Below, one piece after another: positions 1 through 9,500 of a stretch of DNA of 64,000 nt. Positions within the stretch are counted from its first letter, which is position 1, and every line of letters starts with the position of its first letter. Location of the stretch: the NCBI GenBank assembly GCA_036272195.1, contig DATAZE010000026.1, positions 1 to 64,000 on the forward strand. The letters are read 5' to 3'. The position numbers were made by a program, and so were the translations under genes. The notes under the pieces are model-generated. The model was not told the origin of the DNA. It did not search any database and saw only the letters and a list, made by a program, of their open reading frames with translations. Origin of the DNA: DASXHY01 sp036272195 (GTDB lineage Bacteria > Verrucomicrobiota > Verrucomicrobiia > Limisphaerales > DASXHY01).

Positions 1-1500
1 GATCTTGAACTTTTCCATCCAGGCGCCGGGCTTGGGAAGAAACTTTAACCAAGCCGGTTCCCAACTCAACACGACGTAGGGAAACGCGAGCCCGAGACCG
101 ACTGTTAGCATGACCAGCACGATGATCGAAGGCGGCGCAGTGAATGCAAAACCCACGGCCGATCCGAGATACGGCGCGGTGCAGGAAGTCGCAAGAACGG
201 TGGCCAGCAAACCGTTGAAGAAAGCGCCGGCTGCGCCACGACGCGAGCTGAGGTTCACGGCTGCGTTCAAAGTGCTTCCGCCCAGGGTAACTTCAAAGAT
301 GCCAAAGAGATTTAAGGCGATCAGCACAACCAGGGTGGTGATTGCCAGGAGAAAATATGGATTGTTGAATTGAAAACCCCAGCCGACTCGGTTTCCCGCT
401 GCCTTCAATCCGATTACCAGCACGGCGAGAATTAAAAATGACACCAGCACGCCCGCGAGATAAATCAGGCCGAGCTTGCGCAATTGCCGGCGGTCATTGG
501 CGGCTTCGCTGATGAATCCGAGGATTTTCAGGGCGATCACGGGAAGCACGCAGGGCATGACGTTCAATATAAGTCCGCCGAGGAACGCGTAGAGAAGCGT
601 TCGCCACAACGGCTGGGCGGGCCGCGACGAGGTTTCGCCGGATGCGGCCTTCGGGGCGGACGTTGCCGCTGCTCCGGTAATGGGCACATTCATCTCGAAA
701 CCGCTCCTTCGTCCGTTGGTTTCAATGACAACCACGCCGCTGATTTTTGAGGGCCAATCGCCGGAGAATTTTTTGACGGCTTTACTAAGAGCAAAACCGT
801 TTTTTGATTCCAGCTTCGCGGTCGGGCCTTGAACTTCGAAGTCGTCGCTCGCGTCCGGGAAAAAATCCGCTTTCTCAATCGGGATGAGGTCACTGCCGGT
901 CTGTGTTCCTTCGACAATCAATGTGCGGGTGTCGTTATTCGCGGGCTTTTCCCAATGGGCCTGGAAGGAAAAAGGACTGCTGAGCGTGGGCGTTTTGCTT
1001 TTCCACGAATTGATCAAGGTTTCATCGGTGGAAGGCTTGGTTACATCGCCGATGGTTAACGTCGTTTGAACATCTGCGCCGGCGGGGATGCATTGTTCCT
1101 TGCACTCGAGCCAGGAGAGTTTGGCTTTCAACTCCAGCGGGCCGGGCTTTAAATCAGTAGCGATCTTTAGCGGAACAATCAATACCACTTCGTCTTCATA
1201 CGCGTAGGTGATGACTTCGTCCGGCGGAAGTTTCTCAGGCAGCGGCCATTCGATTTCACCCGCAGTAACGCCGGGCGGAAGCTGCCATTCAATTTTTGTG
1301 GGCATGCCTGCGGAGCCGGGATTTTTCCAATAAGTGTGCCAGCCCAGTTCCATTTTCAAATGAACCCCCGCCAGGACGGTATCGCCCGGGCGCGCCGTTT
1401 CATCGGCCAGGATTAACTGCGCGTGGGTGTGAGCCGCTTGCGCGGATGCGGCAAACAGGCTTACGCAAACAGCGGCAAACAGTATTCGAAGTATTCTCAC
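1..1500 (-). CDS. DsbD-family protein-disulfide reductase (3' end outside the window)
   Basis: DsbD-type proteins carry electrons from cytoplasmic thioredoxin across the inner membrane to periplasmic thiol partners. The visible 500 residues start with a signal peptide (GTG start at 1500, GGAG about 13 nt upstream). A periplasmic domain follows, with a cysteine pair in WLECKEQC. After a Pro/Ala/Ser linker comes the polytopic membrane domain. It keeps both redox-active cysteine motifs of the family, NVMPCVLPV and LATSCTAPYLG. The C-terminal thioredoxin domain expected in full-length DsbD would lie beyond the left edge, so I cannot say whether it is present. An in-frame stop lies shortly upstream of the GTG, which limits alternative starts. 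The gene diverges from the phospholipase D gene. The family assignment is firm; the physiological partner is unknown. Confidence 0.85.
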   Translation of the reverse strand, partial: MRILRILFAAVCVSLFAASAQAAHTHAQLILADETARPGDTVLAGVHLKMELGWHTYWKNPGSAGMPTKIEWQLPPGVTAGEIEWPLPEKLPPDEVITYAYEDEVVLIVPLKIATDLKPGPLELKAKLSWLECKEQCIPAGADVQTTLTIGDVTKPSTDETLINSWKSKTPTLSSPFSFQAHWEKPANNDTRTLIVEGTQTGSDLIPIEKADFFPDASDDFEVQGPTAKLESKNGFALSKAVKKFSGDWPSKISGVVVIETNGRRSGFEMNVPITGAAATSAPKAASGETSSRPAQPLWRTLLYAFLGGLILNVMPCVLPVIALKILGFISEAANDRRQLRKLGLIYLAGVLVSFLILAVLVIGLKAAGNRVGWGFQFNNPYFLLAITTLVVLIALNLFGIFEVTLGGSTLNAAVNLSSRRGAAGAFFNGLLATVLATSCTAPYLGSAVGFAFTAPPSIIVLVMLTVGLGLAFPYVVLSWEPAWLKFLPKPGAWMEKFKI

Positions 1501-1570
1501 GTAGGTATAGATGCTCCAGATTGCTAAAAATTAGAACTTTTTTCTCGATTTAATTTTTTACTGAACCTTG

Positions 1571-1641
1571 GTAGCAGCCGACGTAAGAAGGCTCATCTTG
1601 TCTCTGGGGAAAAGTTGGAGCCTCCTTACGTCGGCTGCTAC
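1571..1641. repeat. 71-bp palindromic element, family A, copy 1
   Basis: Two 24-nt arms (1571-1594 and 1618-1641) pair with one mismatch around a 23-nt loop. The arm starts GTAGCAGCCGACGT and ends AGGCTC. Related elements lie at 26080-26150 and 52815-52886, with a half copy near 62495. The loop contains GGGGAAAAGT, which is partly conserved in the other copies. It sits between divergent genes. A dispersed REP/MITE-like element is the simplest reading. Confidence 0.9.
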
Positions 1642-1747
1642 GCAATTTTGAAAGCGTGCGGCACCGCGCGCTACCGGACCAAAAGTTCTATTCATAGGGT
1701 TTTGTCGCAATTGCCATTTCATTCCTTACAAAATACTCTTGGCGTAC

Positions 1748-2887
1748 ATGTCGTCAGCCACGGCCAATGTCACTTGCAACTGGTTGTGCACCGGGGATGA
1801 GATTTTTCCCGCGATGCTGGCTGCCATCGAAGGCGCCAAAACCGAAGTTTGCCTGGAGACCTATACGTTTTCCGCGGGCTCGCCCGGCGAACGCTTTCGC
1901 GATGTCCTGGTCCGGGCGCAACAACGCGGGCTGCGCGTGCGCGTGCTGATCGATGCGCTCGGCTCCTATACGTTGCCGGGGAATTTTTTCGAGCCGCTGC
2001 GGAGCGCGGGCGCGGAAGTGAGAGTGTTCAATCCGCTCGCGCTCAATCGTCTCTCCATTCGCAATCATCGCAAGCTGCTGGTGTGCGATGACAATGTCGC
2101 CTTCGTGGGCGGATTCAATATCGCGCCGGAATATGAAGGCGATGGCGTCAAATGCGGCTGGTGCGACGTGGGCCTCGGAATCACCGGGCCGCTGGCGGCA
2201 CAATTGGCGTCGTCATTCGATGAAATGTTCGCACGGGCGGACTTCCGGCATAAACGATTCATGCGTTTCCGACGTTTCGACGCCAAGAAATCCGTGACGT
2301 GGCCAGCGGAGCAAATTCTTTTCGGCGGGCCGGGACGCGGGAAAAGCCCCATTAAACACGCGTTGCGCCGGGACCTGGAAAACGCGCGCGACGTGAAAAT
2401 TATTGTCGCCTATTTTTTGCCGACATGGAGTTTGCGGCGCGGGCTGACGGAGGTTGTGCGGCGGGGCGGGAGCGTGCAATTGATTCTCGCGGGCAAGTCC
2501 GACGTGCTGCTTTCGCAACTGGCCGGGCGCAGTTTGTACCGACGTTTTTTGAAGGCCGGCGTGGAGATTTATGAATACGAGCCGCAGGTCCTGCACGCGA
2601 AGCTGATCATCGTGGATGACGTGGTGTATATCGGCTCGTCGAACCTGGACCAGCGCAGTTTGCAGATTAATTACGAACTGATGATCCGATTCGAAAGTCG
2701 GGAAATGGCCAACCAGGCGCGTGAGGTTTTTGCCGGCACCCTGAAGCATTCGCGCCCGATCGAGTTGGAGCAATGGCGCAAGTCGCGAACGTTGTGGCAA
2801 AAAATCAAACAGCGTTTTGCCTACTGGATTCTCGTACGGATCGATCCTTACTTTGCGCGGCGGCAATGGCGGTCTTTGCCGGATTGA
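1748..2887 (+). CDS. Phospholipase D / cardiolipin synthase-type protein
   Basis: The protein has about 379 residues and two HKD motifs typical of the phospholipase D superfamily: NHRKLLVCDD (His at about residue 107) and LHAKLIIVDD (His at about residue 283). Each is followed by the usual GGFNIAPEY or GSSNLDQRS segment. The spacing fits bacterial cardiolipin synthases of the ClsB type, which join two phosphatidylglycerols or use phosphatidylethanolamine. There are no N-terminal membrane helices, unlike ClsA. I chose the ATG at 1748 over a TTG three codons upstream; neither has a strong ribosome-binding site. A lipid synthase is likely, but a nuclease or other phosphodiesterase of the same fold cannot be excluded. 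Confidence 0.85.
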   Translation: MSSATANVTCNWLCTGDEIFPAMLAAIEGAKTEVCLETYTFSAGSPGERFRDVLVRAQQRGLRVRVLIDALGSYTLPGNFFEPLRSAGAEVRVFNPLALNRLSIRNHRKLLVCDDNVAFVGGFNIAPEYEGDGVKCGWCDVGLGITGPLAAQLASSFDEMFARADFRHKRFMRFRRFDAKKSVTWPAEQILFGGPGRGKSPIKHALRRDLENARDVKIIVAYFLPTWSLRRGLTEVVRRGGSVQLILAGKSDVLLSQLAGRSLYRRFLKAGVEIYEYEPQVLHAKLIIVDDVVYIGSSNLDQRSLQINYELMIRFESREMANQAREVFAGTLKHSRPIELEQWRKSRTLWQKIKQRFAYWILVRIDPYFARRQWRSLPD

Positions 2888-2900
2888 TTATGGCGGCAAA

Positions 2901-3182
2901 TCATTGACTGGATTTTAACGCTCGACGTGTTTTTGCCGGGTCCCGCCGACAATCCATGACGCGATACACAATCACCGATCCGTCAGAGTCCATTTTGTAA
3001 TAGACTGCATACGGAAATCGGCGGGCCAGAAGGCGATGAATGCCGCCAAAAAGAGAAAGCGAATCAATATCTGAAAAAACAGAATCGAAAAAATAATCAC
3101 CAATTCCTGCCTGTTGGTTGTCGTAAAACTTGCGACCAATAGCGAGGTCCTCAAGCGCGGAACTAAGAATCCGCACTCTCAT
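2901..3182 (-). CDS. ParE/RelE-type toxin
   Basis: This 93-residue protein has the layout of the RelE/ParE toxin superfamily: an N-terminal helical part (SALEDLAIGRKFYDNQQ) and a beta-rich C-terminal half with RRFPYAVYYKMD and VIVYRVMDCRRDP, which is the conserved core of ParE-like toxins. Its ATG overlaps the stop codon of the upstream antitoxin gene as ATGA, the usual arrangement of a toxin-antitoxin pair. Whether it acts on gyrase (ParE) or on ribosome-bound mRNA (RelE) cannot be decided from sequence alone. No transposase or integrase is nearby. Confidence 0.85.
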   Translation of the reverse strand: MRVRILSSALEDLAIGRKFYDNQQAGIGDYFFDSVFSDIDSLSLFGGIHRLLARRFPYAVYYKMDSDGSVIVYRVMDCRRDPAKTRRALKSSQ

Positions 3183-3394
3183 TCAAATCGTTTTCGCAGT
3201 TTCTTCTTTGCGGTTTCCCAATCCAAAATTTGCTCCTTGCCCTGCGCCAGGCGCCGTTCGGTTTCAGCCAACTCTTTAGCATGCCACGCGGGTGATTCGA
3301 GTTCGCTTTCCGACCGGCTCAATTCCTCCCAAAGCGTTTCCATCAGGCGTAGCTTCTCAGCCCGAGGCAATTTGCGCACGGCTTCAATGGTCAT
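3179..3394 (-). CDS. Antitoxin of the putative addiction-module component family
   Basis: The short acidic protein of about 71 residues contains the LPRAEKLRLMETLWEEL helix and an acidic middle with PAWHAKELAETERR. This matches the small antitoxin family that precedes ParE/RelE-type toxins (addiction module component, PF09720-like). I prefer the ATG at 3394 over a TTG two codons upstream. The gene overlaps the toxin gene by 4 nt, so the two are probably translated together. The antitoxin should neutralise the toxin and repress their shared promoter. Confidence 0.8.
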   Translation of the reverse strand: MTIEAVRKLPRAEKLRLMETLWEELSRSESELESPAWHAKELAETERRLAQGKEQILDWETAKKKLRKRFE

Positions 3395-3457
3395 AAACAA
3401 ACAATAGTGCTGAGGTTCGCAACTGGCAATTTTGTTTAAGCAAAGACAAACCGTTTG

Positions 3458-4330
3458 TCATCTCGCCAGCGCCACCAAATACCGTTGCAGCCGCGTCGTT
3501 TCCTCCGCCAGTTCTTTCTGGCTGTAGATTTGGTGCAGGTTGCTGCAAATGCGCATCAACATGCGGCGGGTGCTGACGGGGGCGAGAAATTCATCCTGCA
3601 AACCGTGGCTGCCGCTCACCAGATATTGGATGCAATCCGCCTTGGTAAGGAATTTGCCGTGATGGAACGCATCCACATAAATTTCGTCCAACGTGGATTG
3701 GTAGCGGCAGATAAAATGTCCCGGCAGGCCGATTCCTGCCATAGGCAACCGCAGGCGGCGCGCGAGCAGCAGGTAGAGCAGCGAGAGATTGATCGGATTT
3801 CCTTTTCGACGATCAATGACGCGATTCAAATAACTGTTTTGCGGGTCGTAATAATTTTCCTCATCGCCCGAAAAGCCCAGCTCATCGAAAATGTAATTAT
3901 TGATCGTGGTCAGGATTTCCTTGGGCGTCACGTCAGATTCAATTCGTTCGCGAAGCTCGGTCGCGAAATGATCGAGCATGGCGCGATACCCCTCCACGTT
4001 GATGTCCGGATATTGAGTGAGCGCCAGCAGCCAGATGCCCTCTTCGAGGTCGAATTCCTCGCCGTGCCTGAGGCAAAAGGCCAGAAACCAGGTGTCGGCA
4101 TCCTGGCGGTCCAAGTGCAGAACGATCTCACGCGCGCGACGGCGCAGAAGCGGGTCGCTGCTCAACCGATGCGGACGAAGCCATTGCCCGGCTTCTTCGC
4201 CGAAGGAAAGAATTTTATCGCGAACAGTTCGGTAGATAACGGGATCGTCATCGCCAAGCAAATTGACGAGGGCTTTCCATTGGCTTTCTGAAAGCTCTTT
4301 CGCGGTCGTGACTGTGACAGGCGAACTCAT
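3458..4330 (-). CDS. SirB1-like transglutaminase-fold protein
   Basis: The 290-residue protein carries the signature of the SirB1/transglutaminase-like family: INNYIFDELGFSGDEENYYDP, then RRKGNPINLSLLYLLLARRL and GIGLPGHFICRY. These segments form the core of the transglut_core2 domain (about residues 140-215). The N-terminal 130 residues look helical and HEAT-like (LRRRAREIVLHLDR). Members are usually cytoplasmic and often encoded near prmC or kdsA, but not directly here. No signal peptide or membrane helix is seen. The biochemical role of the family is poorly defined, so I name only the fold. Confidence 0.82.
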   Translation of the reverse strand: MSSPVTVTTAKELSESQWKALVNLLGDDDPVIYRTVRDKILSFGEEAGQWLRPHRLSSDPLLRRRAREIVLHLDRQDADTWFLAFCLRHGEEFDLEEGIWLLALTQYPDINVEGYRAMLDHFATELRERIESDVTPKEILTTINNYIFDELGFSGDEENYYDPQNSYLNRVIDRRKGNPINLSLLYLLLARRLRLPMAGIGLPGHFICRYQSTLDEIYVDAFHHGKFLTKADCIQYLVSGSHGLQDEFLAPVSTRRMLMRICSNLHQIYSQKELAEETTRLQRYLVALAR

Positions 4331-4401
4331 TCAACTCTCCTCCACCAATGAAGCAAACTCCGCGGGAGAATTCAATGAGGAAACCGCGCAGGACGAAAGA
4401 A

Positions 4402-4713
4402 TTATTGCGGATTGCCCCTGGGGTTTGACCGGCCGGTTTTCGCTTCCTTCTGGCGCGCAATTTCGCGAATGGTCTTCTCCAGGAGTTCACGCTGTTCTTC
4501 GCGGGCCTGGCGCTGCACTCCCGCCACATCAAGGAACGCAAAAATTATCGCCAAACCAGTGAACACAAAACACGCCATCCAATAAAGGATGAACGGCACC
4601 TGGCCAAGGGAATGCCGCAGCACAGTTTCGCCGAGGAGAAGCATCAGCACGGCAATAATCAAAAAAGTCATGCCTCGTTTGCGATGCCGAATAATGCCTT
4701 GATTGCTGTCCAT
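4402..4713 (-). CDS. Small two-helix membrane protein of unknown function
   Basis: The 103-residue protein has a basic start (RHRKRG) and two hydrophobic segments, at about residues 15-34 and 39-62. A charged helical tail follows (QREEQRELLEKTIREIARQKE in outline), likely a short coiled coil facing the cytoplasm. The composition looks like a real membrane protein and not a chance open frame, but I recognise no family. It lies 71 bp upstream of the SirB1-like gene on the same strand, so the two may be cotranscribed. Confidence 0.65.
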   Translation of the reverse strand: MDSNQGIIRHRKRGMTFLIIAVLMLLLGETVLRHSLGQVPFILYWMACFVFTGLAIIFAFLDVAGVQRQAREEQRELLEKTIREIARQKEAKTGRSNPRGNPQ

Positions 4714-4893
4714 GAAATCAAATTAGCATCGAAATTTCATCTGACCGAGAGATTTTTGGCGGGTATTTCCCGCAGTGGGCCAGGAGCGAATCATTCGTTA
4801 AAAAAAGGGAGCGCGCCCCCCGGCGATCCGTTCAGAAAACCAACTGGCGAATCCACCGGGCCGTGTTATTCTACGTCTCGACCAAGAGCCCTT

Positions 4894-5286
4894 ATGCAAA
4901 TTACAAAACAACTCGCCATTTTCCTCGATAATCGTCCCGGCACTCTCGCCCGCGTATCCGATGCCCTCGCCAAGGGCAAAATTAATATCTACGCCATCTC
5001 GACGAGTGACACAGTGGATCACAGCGTCATTCGGCTGGTCGTGGATGATTACCGCCGGGCGCTGAATCTATTCGAAGAGCACGGCACGCTGGTGGTCGAA
5101 GACGACGTCATCTTGATTGAAGGCGACAACAAACCCGGTTCGCTCGCAAAGATCGCGCACAAATTGGCCGACGCTAAAATCAACATCGAATACGCCTATT
5201 GCGCCACGCCGCCGGATGCGAAGAAAGGATTGCTGATTTTGCGCGTGGCCGATGCGAAGAAGGCGTTGAAGGTTTTGAATTCGTGA
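4894..5286 (+). CDS. Tandem ACT-domain protein
   Basis: The 130-residue protein consists of two ACT domains. The first begins MQITKQLAIFLDNRPGTLA (residues 1-70) and the second begins ILIEGDNKPGSLAKIAHKL (about 74-130). Each has the Asp/Asn-(K/R)-P-G turn where ACT domains bind an amino acid. No catalytic domain is attached, so it is probably a stand-alone amino-acid sensor. The open frame runs about 94 codons further upstream, but that part is low-complexity and unlike any domain, so I start at the ATG at 4894. The phosphatase gene follows after 65 bp and may be in the same transcript. The ligand is unknown. Confidence 0.85.
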   Translation: MQITKQLAIFLDNRPGTLARVSDALAKGKINIYAISTSDTVDHSVIRLVVDDYRRALNLFEEHGTLVVEDDVILIEGDNKPGSLAKIAHKLADAKINIEYAYCATPPDAKKGLLILRVADAKKALKVLNS

Positions 5287-5351
5287 AGTGACGGTGAAGA
5301 CAATTTTTGAGTTCTTCCAGTATCTCTTTGAACCTGCAACGAGATGAAAAC

Positions 5352-6218
5352 ATGCTTTGGTGGGTGATTCCCGGCGTCCTGGCCGGGATGCCGATGCCGT
5401 TCGTGCATTCCGAACGCAGACTAAACCGAGGGGGCGCGTTAAACGCTTACGACGACGAGTTGCCGATACTTTACTCCGCCGGGATTCGCGCGGTAGTTTC
5501 TCTTTTGAACATCCCCTCCGATGCCGCCGTTTTTGAATCCGCTGGTTTTGCGTACTTGAGTCTTCCCGTGCCTGATGGCGGCGCCCCGACTATGGGGCAG
5601 GCATTTCAATTCACGGAGTTCGTTAACCGGCACAGAAGTCTCCAACGGCCCGTGGCGGTTCATTGTCAAGCCGGCCTCGGCAGGACCGGCACAATGCTGG
5701 CCACCTATTTGATAAGCCAGGGCGATGACGCGAAAACGGCAATAAACCGAATTCGGGCGGTGAAAAACGCAGCAATTGAGACGCCGCGCCAAATACAATT
5801 TCTGGAGGCATTCGCCCGGGGCGGATTAAAAACCATTCGATTCGAAGGTGAGATGTTGCCGAAGTGGGCGCAACTACTCGAAGTCGCAGCCCGCATATGC
5901 TCGGTTTCCGGAGAGACGCAGCGCTGGTTTTCCAGATTTACCAATTCCCCCGGCGTGGACGATTCCCGAACGATAATATTGCAATCGGAAATATTGCTAT
6001 CGGCCATCCGGCAGCAAAAAAGCCTGCTCATTTACCAATTGGAAAGCAGGCACGACCATGGCCAGGCTCTCCAAATCATCGCCGCCTGGGAATATTCTCT
6101 GGAGACGATGATTCAGCAGGCTCGCTCGAAAAAAACCTGCTCCTGGCAAATCGACGGCGTGGAAGAAACGGGCGGTGGTGATTTCGGGGAAGGCGACATT
6201 ACCTTGCGCCGGGTCTGA
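5352..6218 (+). CDS. Dual-specificity / tyrosine phosphatase-like protein
   Basis: The first 165 residues form a cysteine-dependent phosphatase domain. The P-loop reads HCQAGLGRTG, with catalytic Cys at about residue 105 and Arg at about 111. The opening IPGVLAGMPMPF resembles dual-specificity phosphatases that begin with a short strand near the active site. A general-acid Asp could lie in LPVPDGGAP. The last 120 residues (after about 170) match nothing I know. I chose the ATG at 5352, preceded by GAG at a reasonable distance, over a TTG 15 codons upstream. The substrate, whether phosphoprotein or small phosphate ester, is open. Confidence 0.8.
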   Translation: MLWWVIPGVLAGMPMPFVHSERRLNRGGALNAYDDELPILYSAGIRAVVSLLNIPSDAAVFESAGFAYLSLPVPDGGAPTMGQAFQFTEFVNRHRSLQRPVAVHCQAGLGRTGTMLATYLISQGDDAKTAINRIRAVKNAAIETPRQIQFLEAFARGGLKTIRFEGEMLPKWAQLLEVAARICSVSGETQRWFSRFTNSPGVDDSRTIILQSEILLSAIRQQKSLLIYQLESRHDHGQALQIIAAWEYSLETMIQQARSKKTCSWQIDGVEETGGGDFGEGDITLRRV

Positions 6219-6542
6219 AGGAGAATTGGCGGTCGACATCCTCAATTTTTTTACCGCCATAAGTCTCGCTATTTGCGATTCGTCATTTGCCCCTGACATC
6301 TAATCACGCTTCGGCTCACCGCGACCGAAAAAGGCTTTCTCGAAGGATCTCGTTTCGCCGCCTATTCCCTTGGTTTTCACTCTTTTACCCGGGCTTCCAT
6401 TCGTCCCGTTCGATGTTAAAGTTTGAGGATGCCGGAACCGGCCAAAAAAGTTGAAATCAATGATTGCGGACTTGAGCAATTTAAGTGAAAACTATAAAAA
6501 TTTCGCTCATTCTACTGAGCGGAAATTGAACCGTAAAAACCG
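6219..6542 (+). other. 324-bp leader region of the gltB cluster
   Basis: No gene is seen here. The right half is AT-rich and should hold the promoter of the glutamate synthase genes. A possible sigma-70-like pair is TTGAGC (6472-6477) and TATAAA (6493-6498), but its 15-bp spacer is short. A degenerate repeat of the TTTGCGATTCGTCATTT type lies at about 6268-6290. No riboswitch-like fold or strong terminator for the upstream phosphatase gene was recognised. Confidence 0.35.
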
Positions 6543-9500
6543 ATGAGCAGTGACGCTATGAACCAGAAGGGTGACAGTGTTTTATTAGGTCCTCCCCAAA
6601 AGCAGGGCCTGTACGATCCTCAATTCGAACACGACGCTTGCGGCGTGGGATTTGTCGTGAATATGAAGGGTCGCAAGTCGCATACGCTTGTCGAGCAGGC
6701 GCTGCAAATTCTGGTCAACCTCGATCACCGCGGCGCGTGCGGTTGCGAAGCCAATACGGGCGACGGCGCGGGCATCCTGATGCAGATGCCTCATGAATTT
6801 TTCAAACGGGCCACGGACAAGTCCGGTTTCAAGCTGCCCAACCAGGGCCAATACGGCGTGGGCATGTTGTTCATGCCCAAAGACCCGGCGGAGCGCGAGA
6901 CGGTGAAGACCGCCCTCGCAAAGATCGTGGCAGAGGAAGGCCAGACGCTCCTCGGCTGGCGGGATATTCCGACGGACAACTCTTCCCTCGGCGAAACCGC
7001 CCGGGCGGCCGAGCCGTTCATGATGCAGGTGTTCATCGGCCGCAACTCGTCCGCCAAAAGTGACCTCGCCTTCGAGCGCAAGCTTTACGTGATTCGGAAA
7101 GTTGCCGAGCAGCGCATTCGTTACGGTGGCAAGATTGCGGGCGGAAAATGGTTTTACGTCTCCAGCCTTTCGAGCCGGACGGTCGTTTACAAGGGCATGT
7201 TGATGCCGGAACAGGTGGGCAAATATTATCCCGACCTCGGCGATGCGGACATGACCACCGGCCTCGCGCTGGTGCATTCCCGTTTTTCCACGAATACGTT
7301 CCCGAGTTGGGACCGGAGCCATCCGTATCGTTACATCGCGCACAACGGCGAAATCAACACGCTCCGCGGCAACATCAATTGGATGTATGCCGGCCAGGCG
7401 AATTTTCAATCGGACCTTTTCGGCGACGACATCAAAAAGATTCTGCCCGTCATCAACACCGACGGCAGCGATTCGGCGATGTTCGACAATTGCCTCGAAT
7501 TACTGCTGCTGACCGGTCGCGATTTGCCCCACGCGATGATGATGATGATTCCCGAGCCGTGGGAGAATCATGAAAGCATGAGCCCGGAGAAGCATGCGTT
7601 CTACGAATATCATTCGTGCCTGATGGAGCCGTGGGACGGTCCGGCGTCCATCGCATTCACGGACGGCACCCGCATCGGCGCGTGCCTGGACCGGAATGGA
7701 TTGCGCCCGTCGCGTTATTACGTGACGAAGGACGACATGGTCATCATGGCATCCGAAGCCGGCGTGCTGGACATTGCCCCCGAGCGCGTGGCCATCAAAG
7801 GCCGTTTGCAACCGGGCCGCATGTTCCTGATCGACACCGAGCAGGGCCGCATCGTGGCCGATGAAGAGCTCAAAAACAAATACGCCACCGAGCATCCCTA
7901 CCAGCAATGGCTTGATGAGCATCATGTTTTGTTGAAGGACCTGCCCGAACCGCCGCATCAACGCGAGCCGGGCCACGAAACCGTGCTGCAACGGCAGCAG
8001 GCCTTCGGTTATACCTTCGAAGACCAGCGCATCATCGTCGGCCCCATGGGCAACGACGGCGTGCAACCGCTCGGTTCGATGGGCACCGATACTCCGCTGG
8101 CGGTGCTCTCGAATAAGCCGCAGTTGCTTTACAATTATTTCAAACAATTATTCGCGCAGGTCACCAACCCGCCAATTGATCCCATCCGCGAGGAGAACAT
8201 CACCTCCACGGAAACGATGGTTGGCTCGCGCGGCAGCCTGCTCAAGCCCACGCCGGAAAGCTGCGCGCTCATCAAGCTGGAACACCCGTTGTTGACCAAC
8301 GAAGACCTGGAGAAACTCCGGCACGTCAATCGCCCGAAGTTCAAGGCCGCCACGATCCCGATCGTGTTCAAGGCCGCGGAGGGCGCCAAAGGAATGGAAG
8401 CGGCGCTCGACAATATGTTTGCCGCCGCGGACAAAGCCATCGCGGAAGGCGTGAGCATCCTGATTCTTTCGGACCGTGGCATCAGCAAAGAGAACGCGCC
8501 TATCCCGGCGTTGCTGGCCGTTGCCGGCCTGCACCATTATCTGATCCGCCAAGGCAGCCGCTCGAAAGTTGGTTTGGTTCTCGAATCCGGCGAACCGCGC
8601 GAAGTGCATCATTTCGCGTTGCTCATCGGCTACGGTTGCAGCGCCATCAACCCGTATCTCGCTTACGAAACGCTCGACGACATGATCCGCCAGGGCATGT
8701 TGCCCGGCCTGGACCACAAGACAGCCGTTAAGAAATTCATTAAGGCCGCTGTCAAAGGCGTGGTGAAGACCATGGCCAAAATGGGCATCTCGACGGTCCA
8801 AAGCTATCGCGGTGCGCAAATCTTCGAAGCCGTGGGCCTAAACAGCACGGTGATCGACAAATATTTTACCTGGACGCCGTCGCGCATCGCCGGTATCGGC
8901 ATTGAGGTCATCGCCGAAGAAGTGTTAAAGCGGCACAGCCATGCGTTTCCAGACCGGCCGGTCAACGGCGTGCTGGATGCCGGCGGCCAGTACCAGTGGC
9001 GTGCGGATGGTGAATATCATTTGTTCAATCCGCAGACGATTCACAAACTGCAAATCGCCTGCCGCCTGGGAAGCTACAAGACGTTCCAGGAATACGCGGA
9101 TCTCGTGAACAACCAGGCCAAGAACCTGTGCACGTTGCGCGGCTTGCTGGATTTCAAATGGGCCGAGAAGCCGGTGCCGATCGAGGAAGTGCAAACGGTG
9201 GACGAGATCGTCAAGCGCTTCAAGACCGGCGCGATGAGCTACGGCTCCATCAGCAAGGAAGCGCACGAGGCGCTCGCCATCGCCATGAACCGCATCGGCG
9301 GCAAGAGCAATACCGGCGAAGGCGGCGAAGACCCGGAACGTTACACCTGGACGAACGACAAAGGTGATTCCAAGAATTCCGCCATCAAGCAGGTGGCCTC
9401 CGGCCGATTCGGCGTGACGAGCAATTACCTCGTCAACGCGCGCGAGCTGCAAATCAAGATGGCGCAGGGCGCAAAACCCGGCGAAGGCGGAGAATTGCCT

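Noticed and set aside
3455..4291. Long plus-strand frame across the SirB1-like gene
   Set aside because: The minus-strand product has clear family motifs over the whole length; the plus-strand frame is the antisense shadow.
4612..4893. N-terminal extension of the ACT protein frame
   Set aside because: No domain, low-complexity, and it overlaps the start of the divergent small membrane-protein gene.
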